From Chlamydiota bacterium (lineage in GTDB: Bacteria; Chlamydiota; Chlamydiia; Chlamydiales; JAAZZY01), in the NCBI GenBank assembly GCA_022601335.1, contig JAJACV010000034.1:1-33160 (forward strand): DNA of 33,160 bases, read 5' to 3'. Shown piece by piece: positions 1 to 7,375 of the stretch. Each line of letters begins with the position of its first letter. Within the stretch, counting starts at the first letter, position 1. The notes beneath the pieces were generated by a model. It saw only the letters and a list, made by a program, of their open reading frames with translations, was not told the DNA's origin and made no database searches. The position numbers and the translations under genes are program-made.

Positions 1-975
1 ATCTCGCCCGATTTCACTAGACTCTACTAAATTGTGAATACGAACATAGGGTTGTGTAAAAAGCAATTCAATGAGTTCTTTACTGTAAATAGAAGATGCT
101 TTTGCTTTGATAAGCGAAGAAGATTCTTCCATTAATTCTTGAATGGCAAAGATTTTTGACATTGTCCATTTTGATGTTTGAAATATTCCTTCTAGAAAAT
201 ACAGTATCCATTCAACCCAGGCTCCCTCAGTAGTAACTTTCAACAGCTTTCTATAATATTCTGCTTTATTTTTGATAATGTAGCCGCTCAAATACAGAAT
301 AGGAGTATCTAAGAGTCCTCGATGTATGAGATACAATAAGTTGATTATGCGTCCAGTTCTACCATTTCCATCCGAGAAGGGGTGTATTGCTTCAAATTGA
401 TAGTGCTGTACAGCAAGTTTTATTAGTGGGTCAATACCATCATTTTCTTGATGGATATAATTTTGCCAATCCGTCAATAACTCTCTTAGTCTTCCTTCTC
501 CATCGGGTGGTGTATAAATTTTTTTACCCGTAACATCATTGACTAACGCTGTGCCAGGAAGCTTTCTAATATTTGTTTCTATAAGTCTTATTGTTGAGCA
601 TATACTACAAATCAAAGAGATACTTAAGGGGCGTTTTTTAAGTGATTGATATCCTTGATAAAGCGCTTGCCGATATTGAAGAGTTTCTTTTGTTGCTAAG
701 GACATTGAATAAGAAGAATCTAGTGCATACTCAAACAACTCATCTGTTGTTGTTACAATATTTTCTATTGCTGAGCTAGCCTGTGACTCTAATAATGGAA
801 TGCTATTAATTAAAAACGTTTGGTTAGGTATGAGCCTTTCTGCTATCTTTAGCTTCGCAAGTTCTTTATTTGCTTCTATACAAGCTTTCAATATCGTAGG
901 AGTTTCTAAGTCAATGCCTGGAGGAGGAAGATTGGGCAGATCATTAAATGGAGTTTCAGGGTTAAATTTTTTCAT
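1..975 (-). CDS. Fic family protein, class II AMP-transferase (C-terminus cut by window edge)
   Basis: Reading the minus strand from ATG at 975-973 gives 325 residues open to the left edge, so the C-terminus is missing (often a winged helix in this family). The Fic core motif HPFSDGNGRTGR is at residues 198-209, with the catalytic His198, the metal-binding Asp202 and the nucleotide-binding GNGR. An N-terminal SSAIEN at residues 67-72 fits the class II inhibitory helix consensus (S/T-x3-E-G/N). The family normally transfers AMP from ATP to a Ser/Thr/Tyr of a target protein, and the inhibitory Glu (here Glu71) keeps the enzyme off. The target is unknown: it could be self-regulation, a toxin-like role or a host protein. 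The only start in this frame is ATG 975, because an in-frame stop lies 11 codons upstream. It has no Shine-Dalgarno sequence and sits inside an inverted repeat, so the mRNA may be leaderless. The gene diverges from the ABC-F gene. Confidence 0.93.
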   Translation of the reverse strand, partial: MKKFNPETPFNDLPNLPPPGIDLETPTILKACIEANKELAKLKIAERLIPNQTFLINSIPLLESQASSAIENIVTTTDELFEYALDSSYSMSLATKETLQYRQALYQGYQSLKKRPLSISLICSICSTIRLIETNIRKLPGTALVNDVTGKKIYTPPDGEGRLRELLTDWQNYIHQENDGIDPLIKLAVQHYQFEAIHPFSDGNGRTGRIINLLYLIHRGLLDTPILYLSGYIIKNKAEYYRKLLKVTTEGAWVEWILYFLEGIFQTSKWTMSKIFAIQELMEESSSLIKAKASSIYSKELIELLFTQPYVRIHNLVESSEIGRD

Positions 976-1076
976 ATGTTGAATTTTTATGTAAAAATCA
1001 ACATATTAGAGAAATGCGTTGAATTAGTCAATATATTATTTTGATTTGTTGAAAATCAGAGGAAAAATCAACATAT
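974..1076. promoter_or_regulatory. Repeated TGTTGA/TCAACA half-sites overlapping the Fic start (probable operator)
   Basis: Arms at 974-988 and 993-1006 form a near-perfect inverted repeat (ATATGTTGA ... TCAACATAT) covering the Fic start codon. The 14-base arm at 993-1006 recurs exactly at 1063-1076, 70 bp away, and a TGTTGAAAAT half-site lies at 1048-1057. Such spaced half-sites are typical of binding sites for a dimeric regulator. Since many Fic proteins carry a C-terminal winged helix, autoregulation is a reasonable inference, but that domain lies outside this window. Confidence 0.6.
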
Positions 1077-1383
1077 CTGGTTTAAAACTAATCTTTAAAA
1101 TTTGATTATTAGGTATTTAAGTAGTTATATTTGCTAAACAATATTTTAACCCCAATCTAATCAAAAGTTCTAGACTTGTCTCTCTACCTCTATCTTTTAA
1201 AGTAAGTAGATTGATAGTATGATATAAATCAATTTACGCACTAGATTAAATGAAACTAACGCAAAAATTGGAAACTTTCAGCTAGATCTTAACCTCCTTC
1301 TTACAAATAAAGGTGATAGCTGTGCATTTACACAAAAATCACCTTTTACTAGATTTATCTAAAATAAAATACCGGAGACCTCA
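976..1383. other. 408-bp non-coding divergent control region
   Basis: This stretch lies between the divergent Fic and ABC-F genes and has no convincing ORF. It holds the Fic operator repeats in its left third and a stable leader-type hairpin at 1309-1347 just before the ABC-F gene. The middle part (about 1080-1300) is AT-rich and I see no RNA gene in it. Confidence 0.7.
1309..1347 (+). terminator. Leader hairpin ahead of the ABC-F gene (attenuator candidate)
   Basis: AAAGGTGAT (1309-1317) pairs perfectly with ATCACCTTT (1338-1346). An inner TGTG/CACA pair (1321-1324 with 1331-1334) extends the stem, and T residues follow. It ends about 37 nt upstream of the ABC-F start. It looks like a weak intrinsic terminator inside the 5' leader. 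Several ABC-F genes are known to be controlled by leader attenuation, so that role is possible but unproven here. Confidence 0.4.
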
Positions 1384-3174
1384 TTGCCCCCCCTTATCAG
1401 CTGTAAATCTATTAGTAAAGCACATGGTTCACGAGATCTTTTTCAAGATCTTTCTATTACTTTTTCAACGGGGAACCGTGTGGGGCTTATAGGTCCTAAC
1501 GGCGCTGGAAAATCGACTCTTTTAAACATTATTGCTAAACTTGATTTCCCTGATAGCGGTGAGGTCGTTCATAGTAAAGATACTCGTATAGGTTATGTGC
1601 CTCAACAAGTAGAGAAGCATAGTGGAAGTATCCAAGAGGTTCTAGAAGAAGCTTTGATAGAGCGTAGTCATATAGAAGAGTCTAATAGGGTTGGCCATAT
1701 TAGACGAATATTAGGAAAAGTGGGATTTACGGACCCAGAACAACTTGCGAGTGAATTGTCAGGAGGATGGGCACGTAGGTTAAGCATCGCCAAGGCTCTC
1801 GTAAATGAACCTGATGTTCTCTTGTTAGATGAGCCTACAAACCATTTAGATTTAGATACGATTTTATGGTTAGAGAGCTTTCTTCAAAGATCTTTTAAAA
1901 CGTTTATTGTGACAAGTCATGATCGTATATTCCTAGATAGTATTAGCAATAAGGTTTGGGAATTAAGTCATCGCTATCCAAAAGGAATTTTTTCTGTTGA
2001 TGGAGATTATTCTGAATTTATTGAATCACGAGAGCGGTTTTTAAAAGGCCAAGAACAGTATGAACGAGGTCTTCGATCAAAAAATAGAAGAGAGGAAGAG
2101 TGGTTGAAGCAGTCTCCCAAAGCGCGTTCAACAAAAGCTAGAGCTCGCATACAAGAAGCTGCTAAATTGCAGCATGAACTTGCCAAGGTTAAGTTTAGAA
2201 ATAGTGAAAGTAAAGCAGAACTTGGTTTTAGTGTGACAGATAGACAAACCAAAAAACTCATGGTAGCTAAAAATATTAGTAAAGAGTTTGAAGGCAAAAA
2301 AATCTTTTCCAGCATAGATATTAGGCTAATGCGAGGAGATCGTTTAGGAATTGTAGGGGGTAATGGGAGTGGTAAATCAACTTTATTAAAAATACTCGCT
2401 GGAGAAATTGCTAGTGATAGCGGCACTATCAAATATGCAGATGATTTAAAGATCTTTTATTTTGACCAACACCGTGAAAATTTAGATCTAAATCTTTCAT
2501 TGCGTCAGGCGCTTTCACCTCATGGGGAGACAATACTATATCGAGGTAGAAGTATTCATATTAATAGTTGGTGTGAGAAGTTCTTATTTGATAAAAGCCG
2601 ATTAGATCTCCCTTTAAATCTTTTTTCTGGAGGAGAGCGTGCTCGTATTCTCATTGCTCGTTTAATGATGCAGCCTGTCGATGTATTGCTTCTTGATGAA
2701 CCTACGAATGATCTTGATATAGATACTCTTGAAATACTCGAAGAAAATCTTGATGATTTTCCAGGCAGCGTCGTTTTAATTTCTCATGATCGTGCAATAA
2801 TCGATAGAGTCGCTGATACTTTATTGGCTTTAGATACTGTCGGAGGCCCTCGTACTTTTAATGACTCTGAAGCTTGGCTGGAACAACGAAAAAAAGAGGC
2901 GCTAGAACAGTCTCGAGAATCTTCGGAAAGCAAAAAAAAACAGTCGGTCAAAAAAACGGGTCTTTCCTATAAAGAGAAGCAGGAATTGTCAAAAATGGAA
3001 GAGACTATTAATGCTCTTGGAGAAGAGCTTGACTTTCTCTCAACTATTCTTGATGACCCAGCAATTCAAAATAATACAGATTCCCTACAAGAAGCCTGTA
3101 AAAATCTTGCAAAGAAACAAGAAGAAATTGATGAAGCTTATCGTCGATGGCAGCAGCTGGAAGACAAGAGCTAA
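1384..3174 (+). CDS. uup: ABC-F family ATPase, Uup-like
   Basis: The protein has 596 residues, two ABC domains and no membrane segments. Domain 1 has Walker A GPNGAGKST (37-45), signature LSGGWARR and Walker B LLLDEPTNHLD. Domain 2 has GGNGSGKST, FSGGERARI and LLLDEPTNDLD. The NDLD version in domain 2 and a charged C-terminal extension of about 70 residues, probably coiled coil, match Uup rather than EttA. Uup-type ABC-F proteins act at the ribosome or on branched nucleic acid and limit transposon excision in E. coli; they are not transporters. The start is TTG at 1384, since GGAG lies 6 nt upstream and no ATG is nearby. Codons 2-3 form part of a C7 run (1387-1393), unusual in this AT-rich DNA. 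No gene follows closely on the same strand, so it is probably transcribed alone. Confidence 0.92.
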   Translation: MPPLISCKSISKAHGSRDLFQDLSITFSTGNRVGLIGPNGAGKSTLLNIIAKLDFPDSGEVVHSKDTRIGYVPQQVEKHSGSIQEVLEEALIERSHIEESNRVGHIRRILGKVGFTDPEQLASELSGGWARRLSIAKALVNEPDVLLLDEPTNHLDLDTILWLESFLQRSFKTFIVTSHDRIFLDSISNKVWELSHRYPKGIFSVDGDYSEFIESRERFLKGQEQYERGLRSKNRREEEWLKQSPKARSTKARARIQEAAKLQHELAKVKFRNSESKAELGFSVTDRQTKKLMVAKNISKEFEGKKIFSSIDIRLMRGDRLGIVGGNGSGKSTLLKILAGEIASDSGTIKYADDLKIFYFDQHRENLDLNLSLRQALSPHGETILYRGRSIHINSWCEKFLFDKSRLDLPLNLFSGGERARILIARLMMQPVDVLLLDEPTNDLDIDTLEILEENLDDFPGSVVLISHDRAIIDRVADTLLALDTVGGPRTFNDSEAWLEQRKKEALEQSRESSESKKKQSVKKTGLSYKEKQELSKMEETINALGEELDFLSTILDDPAIQNNTDSLQEACKNLAKKQEEIDEAYRRWQQLEDKS

Positions 3175-3282
3175 CAAATTAGTAATAGATTGTGCTCTAT
3201 CTTTCAAAAAAGTGGATTTGAGGACGACAAGCAAATGACGCTATTATACTATAGATTACTTTCTCCATTTCCACCTTATTTC

Positions 3283-3316
3283 AAGGTTTCATTTTAATAA
3301 GTGAAACTTTTATTTT
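3283..3316 (+). terminator. Possible terminator after the ABC-F gene
   Basis: AAGGTTTCAT (3283-3292) can pair with GTGAAACTTT (3301-3310), with two G-U pairs and an 8-nt loop, followed by TATTTT. It lies between the ABC-F stop and the next gene's ribosome site. Stability is moderate. Confidence 0.4.
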
Positions 3317-3345
3317 GTACAGCAATCTAAGAAGAGGTCCACTTG

Positions 3346-4107
3346 ATGTTACCATCAGAAGCTATAGAAATAACTATTCTTTGTGAAAATACATCTAGTG
3401 ATGTGGGTTGCCTGGCCGAATGGGGATTTTCTGCCTTTATTCGTTTTAGCGGTGCCAATATTCTTTTTGATACAGGTTATTCTGATGTCTATCTACAGAA
3501 TGCTAAAAATCTTAATCTTGATTTAGAAGATTGTGACTATGTTGTTTTTTCGCATTTCCATTGCGATCATACTCGAGGACTACAATTTCATAACTTTAAT
3601 TCCAGAAAAAAAATCATTTGCCACCCTGAAGTTTTAGAAAAACTACCTCCAAAAGAGGCGCTTGTTTTACAACGAGATTTTGAATTACTTCCCTCTAAAA
3701 ATGTTATTGAATTTATCCCAAATGTACTTTTTCTTGGCGAAATTCCTCGCAAAACTTCTTTTGAAAAAGGTCGATTTGAGAATGACAAACTAAATGACAA
3801 TTCAGCAATAGCAATAAAAACAGAGAGGGGAGTTGTCGTTGTTTCTGGTTGCTCTCATGCAGGCATTTGTAACATTTGCGAATATGCCAAGCAAGTAACA
3901 AAACTACCGCTTTACGCGGTTATTGGAGGGTTTCATTTATTTGAAAATGACCATGAAGCAGTTAAGGGAACACTAGACTATTTTCAAAAGGAAAAACCAA
4001 CTCACCTCCTTCCCATGCACTGTGTTGACTTTCCTACTTTAGCCAAATTTTACCATCTTTTTGGCATAAAGAAATACTCAGCTGGTGATGTGATTTCTCT
4101 AAAATAA
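3346..4107 (+). CDS. Metallo-beta-lactamase-fold hydrolase, COG1237-like
   Basis: This is a soluble protein of 253 residues. The metal-binding motif HFHCDH is at residues 70-75, followed by the later motif GCSHAGICNI and GGFHL near the C-terminus. This motif order is typical of the COG1237 branch (archaeal relatives include the MJ0301-type enzyme of dihydropterin ribofuranosyl-aminobenzene phosphate metabolism). The substrate cannot be deduced. I chose ATG 3346 over the TTG at 3343 because GAGG at 3334-3337 is 8 nt from the ATG. The upstream ABC-F gene is separated by 171 bp with a possible terminator, and the next gene is convergent, so this is likely a single-gene transcript. Confidence 0.85.
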   Translation: MLPSEAIEITILCENTSSDVGCLAEWGFSAFIRFSGANILFDTGYSDVYLQNAKNLNLDLEDCDYVVFSHFHCDHTRGLQFHNFNSRKKIICHPEVLEKLPPKEALVLQRDFELLPSKNVIEFIPNVLFLGEIPRKTSFEKGRFENDKLNDNSAIAIKTERGVVVVSGCSHAGICNICEYAKQVTKLPLYAVIGGFHLFENDHEAVKGTLDYFQKEKPTHLLPMHCVDFPTLAKFYHLFGIKKYSAGDVISLK

Positions 4108-4194
4108 ATTTCCAAAACTTTTAAAAGTGGCTAACGGTATCTGGTATAGGTGTTATCCTTGATTGACATCCGTGTACTTTTTGATACAAAAGCT

Positions 4195-5625
4195 CTATTT
4201 TTTTGAAAAAAAGAAGTTCGAATATTTCTTTAAAATGGCACGAGCACATCTTTCTCCTGACTCGCACGCCGCCTCCATAGTTCCTCGAATGTCTTCATTG
4301 ATAGTTGTATGCTCTCCTATAAAGTAGAGGCTTCCGCTGACGGGAGCAAATAACTCTTTAAATAGTTCTCCATTTGCTTCGCATGTAGACTTCAATACAT
4401 TCTCTTGACCCGCTCCAATATAAGAATATGAACCTCTCGCATACGGGTCATTTGGCCAACTATAGCCTACAGCAGAGTCATAATTAACAAAGGTTCTATC
4501 CTCTGCATAAATAGCTGATTTTAATGAAAGATTTAAATCTCTATATGCAACATCATATGCTGCTTGAGAACGTATACGGATGTCCTCTAGCTCACTATCC
4601 AAAAATAATCCGGCCTCACCTGCACAATATAAGGTTAATACAGAGTCATTGGTAAAAAAACTCACAGTATCGTCCTCAACTAGGCTTATTCTTTTTGAAG
4701 GTATGCCACAAAAAGGAATTAAAATTTTTGCATTTGTTCCGTATGACATGTTTTTCATAGTATCTAAACGATTTATATCAAGATCCTTTATTTGAAAATC
4801 TATTTGCTGAAAGACGGAGCAAGGAATAGCAAGAATCACCACGTCTGCCATTACTTGATTCCCATCTTCAAATGAGAGTATATATTTATCCTGTGTATTT
4901 TTTGAAATTTTAGTTAAAGGCATGTTGCTGTGGAGCTTGTTTCCCAAGAACTTTGCAATTTTTTCAGGAAGTCGTGAGTTTCCGCCTTTGATAGATGCCC
5001 AATTTACGCTGCTATTTTGATGAACTGAACATAGACCACCCACAAGCATATAGTATAAAGTTTCCACATACGAAGAAGATAATTTTACGATAGAGCCTCC
5101 TTCGTAGGCTGCTAATCTGGTTGCAATATTTCTATAAAAAATACTATCTTGATCAAACAGAGCGTTTAGGACTTCTTTCATATTGCTGCAGGTAAACTTT
5201 AGATTCTCCAACTGAACTCTAAGCTCTTCCTTGTCTAATAGTTGCTCGCTTAAAGCATTGTTCATTGAAATTAAATCTTTTCCATCGAAGAAAGAATGAC
5301 TAAGTGGTATTTTATTTTCTATGAGCTCTAGATTAAATTCATGAATTAATTGGGATATATTAGATGCATCTCCACCGTCAGTTATATTTTGAGCCCCTAG
5401 TTCGGCAGTCTCTCCAAAAATATTAACAGAAAAAACCCTTCCGCCAACGCGCCCCCTGGCTTCATATAGTTCAACATCCATAGCTCGCTGATGCAAACGA
5501 TAGGCTGCAGTCAATCCTGCAAGTCCTGCTCCGATAATAACTATTTTAGGATTATTGTTTTCTGCAAAAACAGCACCTTTTGAAAAACAAATAGACATAA
5601 ATATAAGTATTCCACGAAAAAACAT
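4195..5625 (-). CDS. Exported FAD-dependent amine oxidase family protein
   Basis: The protein has 476 residues. A signal peptide of about 21 residues (hydrophobic core ILIFMSICF, likely cleavage after VFA) is followed at once by the FAD-binding IIGAGLAGLTAAYRL and then ELYEARGRVGGRV, the two N-terminal signatures of the flavin monoamine oxidase family. The C-terminal FIGEHT...RGTMEAACESG matches the FAD-binding end of monoamine and polyamine oxidases. The family oxidises amines or amino acids with O2, releasing aldehyde, ammonia and H2O2; the substrate here is unknown. Export of a folded flavoprotein through a Sec-type signal is unusual, as there is no twin-arginine motif. ATG 5625 has AGGA about 11 nt upstream. 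The gene appears monocistronic, convergent with the hydrolase gene on its left. Confidence 0.88.
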   Translation of the reverse strand: MFFRGILIFMSICFSKGAVFAENNNPKIVIIGAGLAGLTAAYRLHQRAMDVELYEARGRVGGRVFSVNIFGETAELGAQNITDGGDASNISQLIHEFNLELIENKIPLSHSFFDGKDLISMNNALSEQLLDKEELRVQLENLKFTCSNMKEVLNALFDQDSIFYRNIATRLAAYEGGSIVKLSSSYVETLYYMLVGGLCSVHQNSSVNWASIKGGNSRLPEKIAKFLGNKLHSNMPLTKISKNTQDKYILSFEDGNQVMADVVILAIPCSVFQQIDFQIKDLDINRLDTMKNMSYGTNAKILIPFCGIPSKRISLVEDDTVSFFTNDSVLTLYCAGEAGLFLDSELEDIRIRSQAAYDVAYRDLNLSLKSAIYAEDRTFVNYDSAVGYSWPNDPYARGSYSYIGAGQENVLKSTCEANGELFKELFAPVSGSLYFIGEHTTINEDIRGTMEAACESGERCARAILKKYSNFFFSKK

Positions 5626-5641
5626 ATTAATTCATTCCTAG

Positions 5642-5714
5642 AGTAAAAAGTTTACTTAAGTGAGAGTATCTGAAATCTGTAAATCATTGTATTCAAAAAT
5701 TTTGAATGACTCTC
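5642..5714. repeat. Nested inverted repeats upstream of the amine oxidase gene
   Basis: AGTAAA/TTTACT at 5642-5647 and 5651-5656, and ATTCAAAA/TTTTGAAT at 5691-5698 and 5700-5707 (one base between arms), are perfect dyads. GAGAGT (5662-5667) also pairs with ACTCTC (5709-5714) around the second dyad. They sit 17 to 90 bp upstream of the start, where an operator or leader structure would be. Their function is unknown. Confidence 0.4.
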
Positions 5715-5907
5715 TCCAGCCATTTTATTTTTGATTTCTTATTGTTTCAGTATCAAATTTCACGTGACCCAGCGTTTAAAAACTAATTTACAGTTTCTTT
5801 TAGAGTTCTTCCATTTTGCCACGTATTAAAATGTAGGTTTTCTTTTGCTATTTTCATGCTAAAAATTGTATTTCGTTAGTTATAGGCACTCATTACAAGG
5901 ATTTCAT

Positions 5908-6075
5908 ATGTTATTATTGTGGGCAGCTATTTTTTTTGTGATTGCAATTGTTGCAGCGCTTTTTGGATTTACCGGGATTTCTAAAGGAGCTATGGGAATT
6001 GCCCGTTTTTTATTTTTTGTTTTTGTAGTAATTTTTATAGTTTTATTGATTTTGGGATTAGCAGCCTCAACTTAA
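5908..6075 (+). CDS. DUF1328 family small membrane protein
   Basis: This is a 55-residue hydrophobic protein. Residues 2-20 and about 32-52 form two membrane helices around the linker [14 protein letters not shown], the pattern of the YtjA/DUF1328 family. Proteins of this family are about 55 residues long and of unknown function, often linked to stress responses in other bacteria. I start at ATG 5908 because AAGGA at 5897-5901 is placed 6 nt upstream and the remaining protein matches the usual family length. An in-frame TTG 42 bp upstream would add a non-family extension. Convergent with the flavoprotein gene downstream. Confidence 0.85.
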   Translation: MLLLWAAIFFVIAIVAALFGFTGISKGAMGIARFLFFVFVVIFIVLLILGLAAST

Positions 6076-6132
6076 GGAATCACAAAATCTATTATAGGTT
6101 TTTGGTAGGTATTTAAATGAAAAGGAGCACTC

Positions 6133-7344
6133 TTATGCTTGTCCAGAAATATAACCTGTAGTCCAAGCATTTTGAAAGTTAAATCCTCCCGTGATTCCAT
6201 CAATATCGAGAATTTCTCCTGCAAAAAATAGGCCGGGGCAAATTTTACTTTCCATTGTTTTAAAATTAATTTCTTTGAGTGAAACACCGCCGCAGGTGAC
6301 AAACTCTTCTTTATGAGTCGTCTTTCCCTCTATTTGATAAGAGGCTGATGTAAGTCCTTTTGCAAGTTCTTTTATATCATGTTTTGAGAAGTCATTAAGC
6401 CTCTTTTCTTCATGATGTCCTTGAATCTTGAGAAAAGTTTTCCAAAAATTTTTAGGAAGATGAAAAAGGTTCTCAGAAACAAGCCTTTTATTGGGAAAGG
6501 TATCTTTTAGCTTTGTTAACTTAATTGCTGATTGATCAAAAGAGAGGTGGGGGACCCAATTAACCTCTAATTCAAAAGAATAGTTTTTTTCATGCAAGAG
6601 CTTAGCAGCCCAAGCAGAGAGTTTTAGAATAGCGGGTCCGCTAAAGCCAAAGTGAGTAATTAAGAGAGGACCTATTTGTTCAAAAGAAGATTTTTTGATG
6701 TGAGCTTTTACTTCATTAAATGAAATGCCGCTGAGCTCTTTCAGAGGTGAGGTGGGGCTATTAAATGTAAATAACGAGGGGACTTGTGGCTGAATAGAGT
6801 GCCCAAGTGATTTACTCCATTGATATCCTTGAGAGCTGCTGCCTGTTGTTAAAATAACACGATCAAAATACAGTGTTTCACTTTTTTTGAATTGAATGCA
6901 GAAATTATCTTTAGCTTTTGAAATAGATTCGATTTTTTGCTGAGTTAGAATTGAAATATTGAGGCGTTTTGCTTCATTGACTAAGCAATCAATAATACTT
7001 GCTGAAGTGTTAGAAACAGGAAACATACGTCCATCTTCTTCAGCTTTAAGAGGAACACCACGTTTTTCAAACCAATTGCAAGTGTCCTTGGGTTGAAACC
7101 TATGAAAAGGACCAAGTAACTCCTTTCCTCCACGGGGATAATTTTTTATAAGAGTCAATGGATCAAAGCATGCGTGTGTAACATTACACCTGCCTCCTCC
7201 TGATACTCTTACTTTAGAGAGCAAAGAGGCGTTTTTTTCAAGGAGTACTACATGAGATCTAGGATAGGCAAGCTTAGCAGAAATTGCTGCAAAAAAACCC
7301 GCAGCACCTCCCCCGACTACTAAGATAGAAAAATCTGAAACCAT
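6133..7344 (-). CDS. BaiN/HI0933-type NAD(P)/FAD-dependent oxidoreductase
   Basis: The protein has 403 residues and no signal peptide. The N-terminal ILVVGGGAAGFFAAISA is a dinucleotide-binding motif. LLSKVRVSGGGRCNVTHA follows and is the hallmark of the HI0933/YhiN/BaiN family. A GxxxDxxGxTGGFNFQNAW-type motif near the C-terminus (residues about 380-395) is also diagnostic. Homologues are cytosolic flavoproteins; the gut bacterial BaiN reduces bile-acid intermediates, but the physiological substrate of most members is unknown, so no substrate is assigned. The gene lies 31 nt downstream of the 419-residue protein on the same strand and is probably co-transcribed with it. The ATG at 7344 has a weak ribosome site. 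Confidence 0.88.
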   Translation of the reverse strand: MVSDFSILVVGGGAAGFFAAISAKLAYPRSHVVLLEKNASLLSKVRVSGGGRCNVTHACFDPLTLIKNYPRGGKELLGPFHRFQPKDTCNWFEKRGVPLKAEEDGRMFPVSNTSASIIDCLVNEAKRLNISILTQQKIESISKAKDNFCIQFKKSETLYFDRVILTTGSSSQGYQWSKSLGHSIQPQVPSLFTFNSPTSPLKELSGISFNEVKAHIKKSSFEQIGPLLITHFGFSGPAILKLSAWAAKLLHEKNYSFELEVNWVPHLSFDQSAIKLTKLKDTFPNKRLVSENLFHLPKNFWKTFLKIQGHHEEKRLNDFSKHDIKELAKGLTSASYQIEGKTTHKEEFVTCGGVSLKEINFKTMESKICPGLFFAGEILDIDGITGGFNFQNAWTTGYISGQA

Positions 7345-7375
7345 TTAAAACCAAATACAAGTAAGAGATTTTTAC

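Noticed and set aside
800-982. 60-codon plus-strand ORF opposite the start of the Fic gene
   Set aside because: It is a shadow of the Fic coding region, overlaps the operator repeats and resembles no protein family.
2007-2432. 141-codon minus-strand ORF inside the ABC-F gene
   Set aside because: It is antisense to well-conserved ABC motifs, has no ribosome site and no recognisable domain.
3011-3238. 75-codon ORF overlapping the end of the ABC-F gene
   Set aside because: It lies in another frame of the Uup coiled-coil tail and has no start signal or family.
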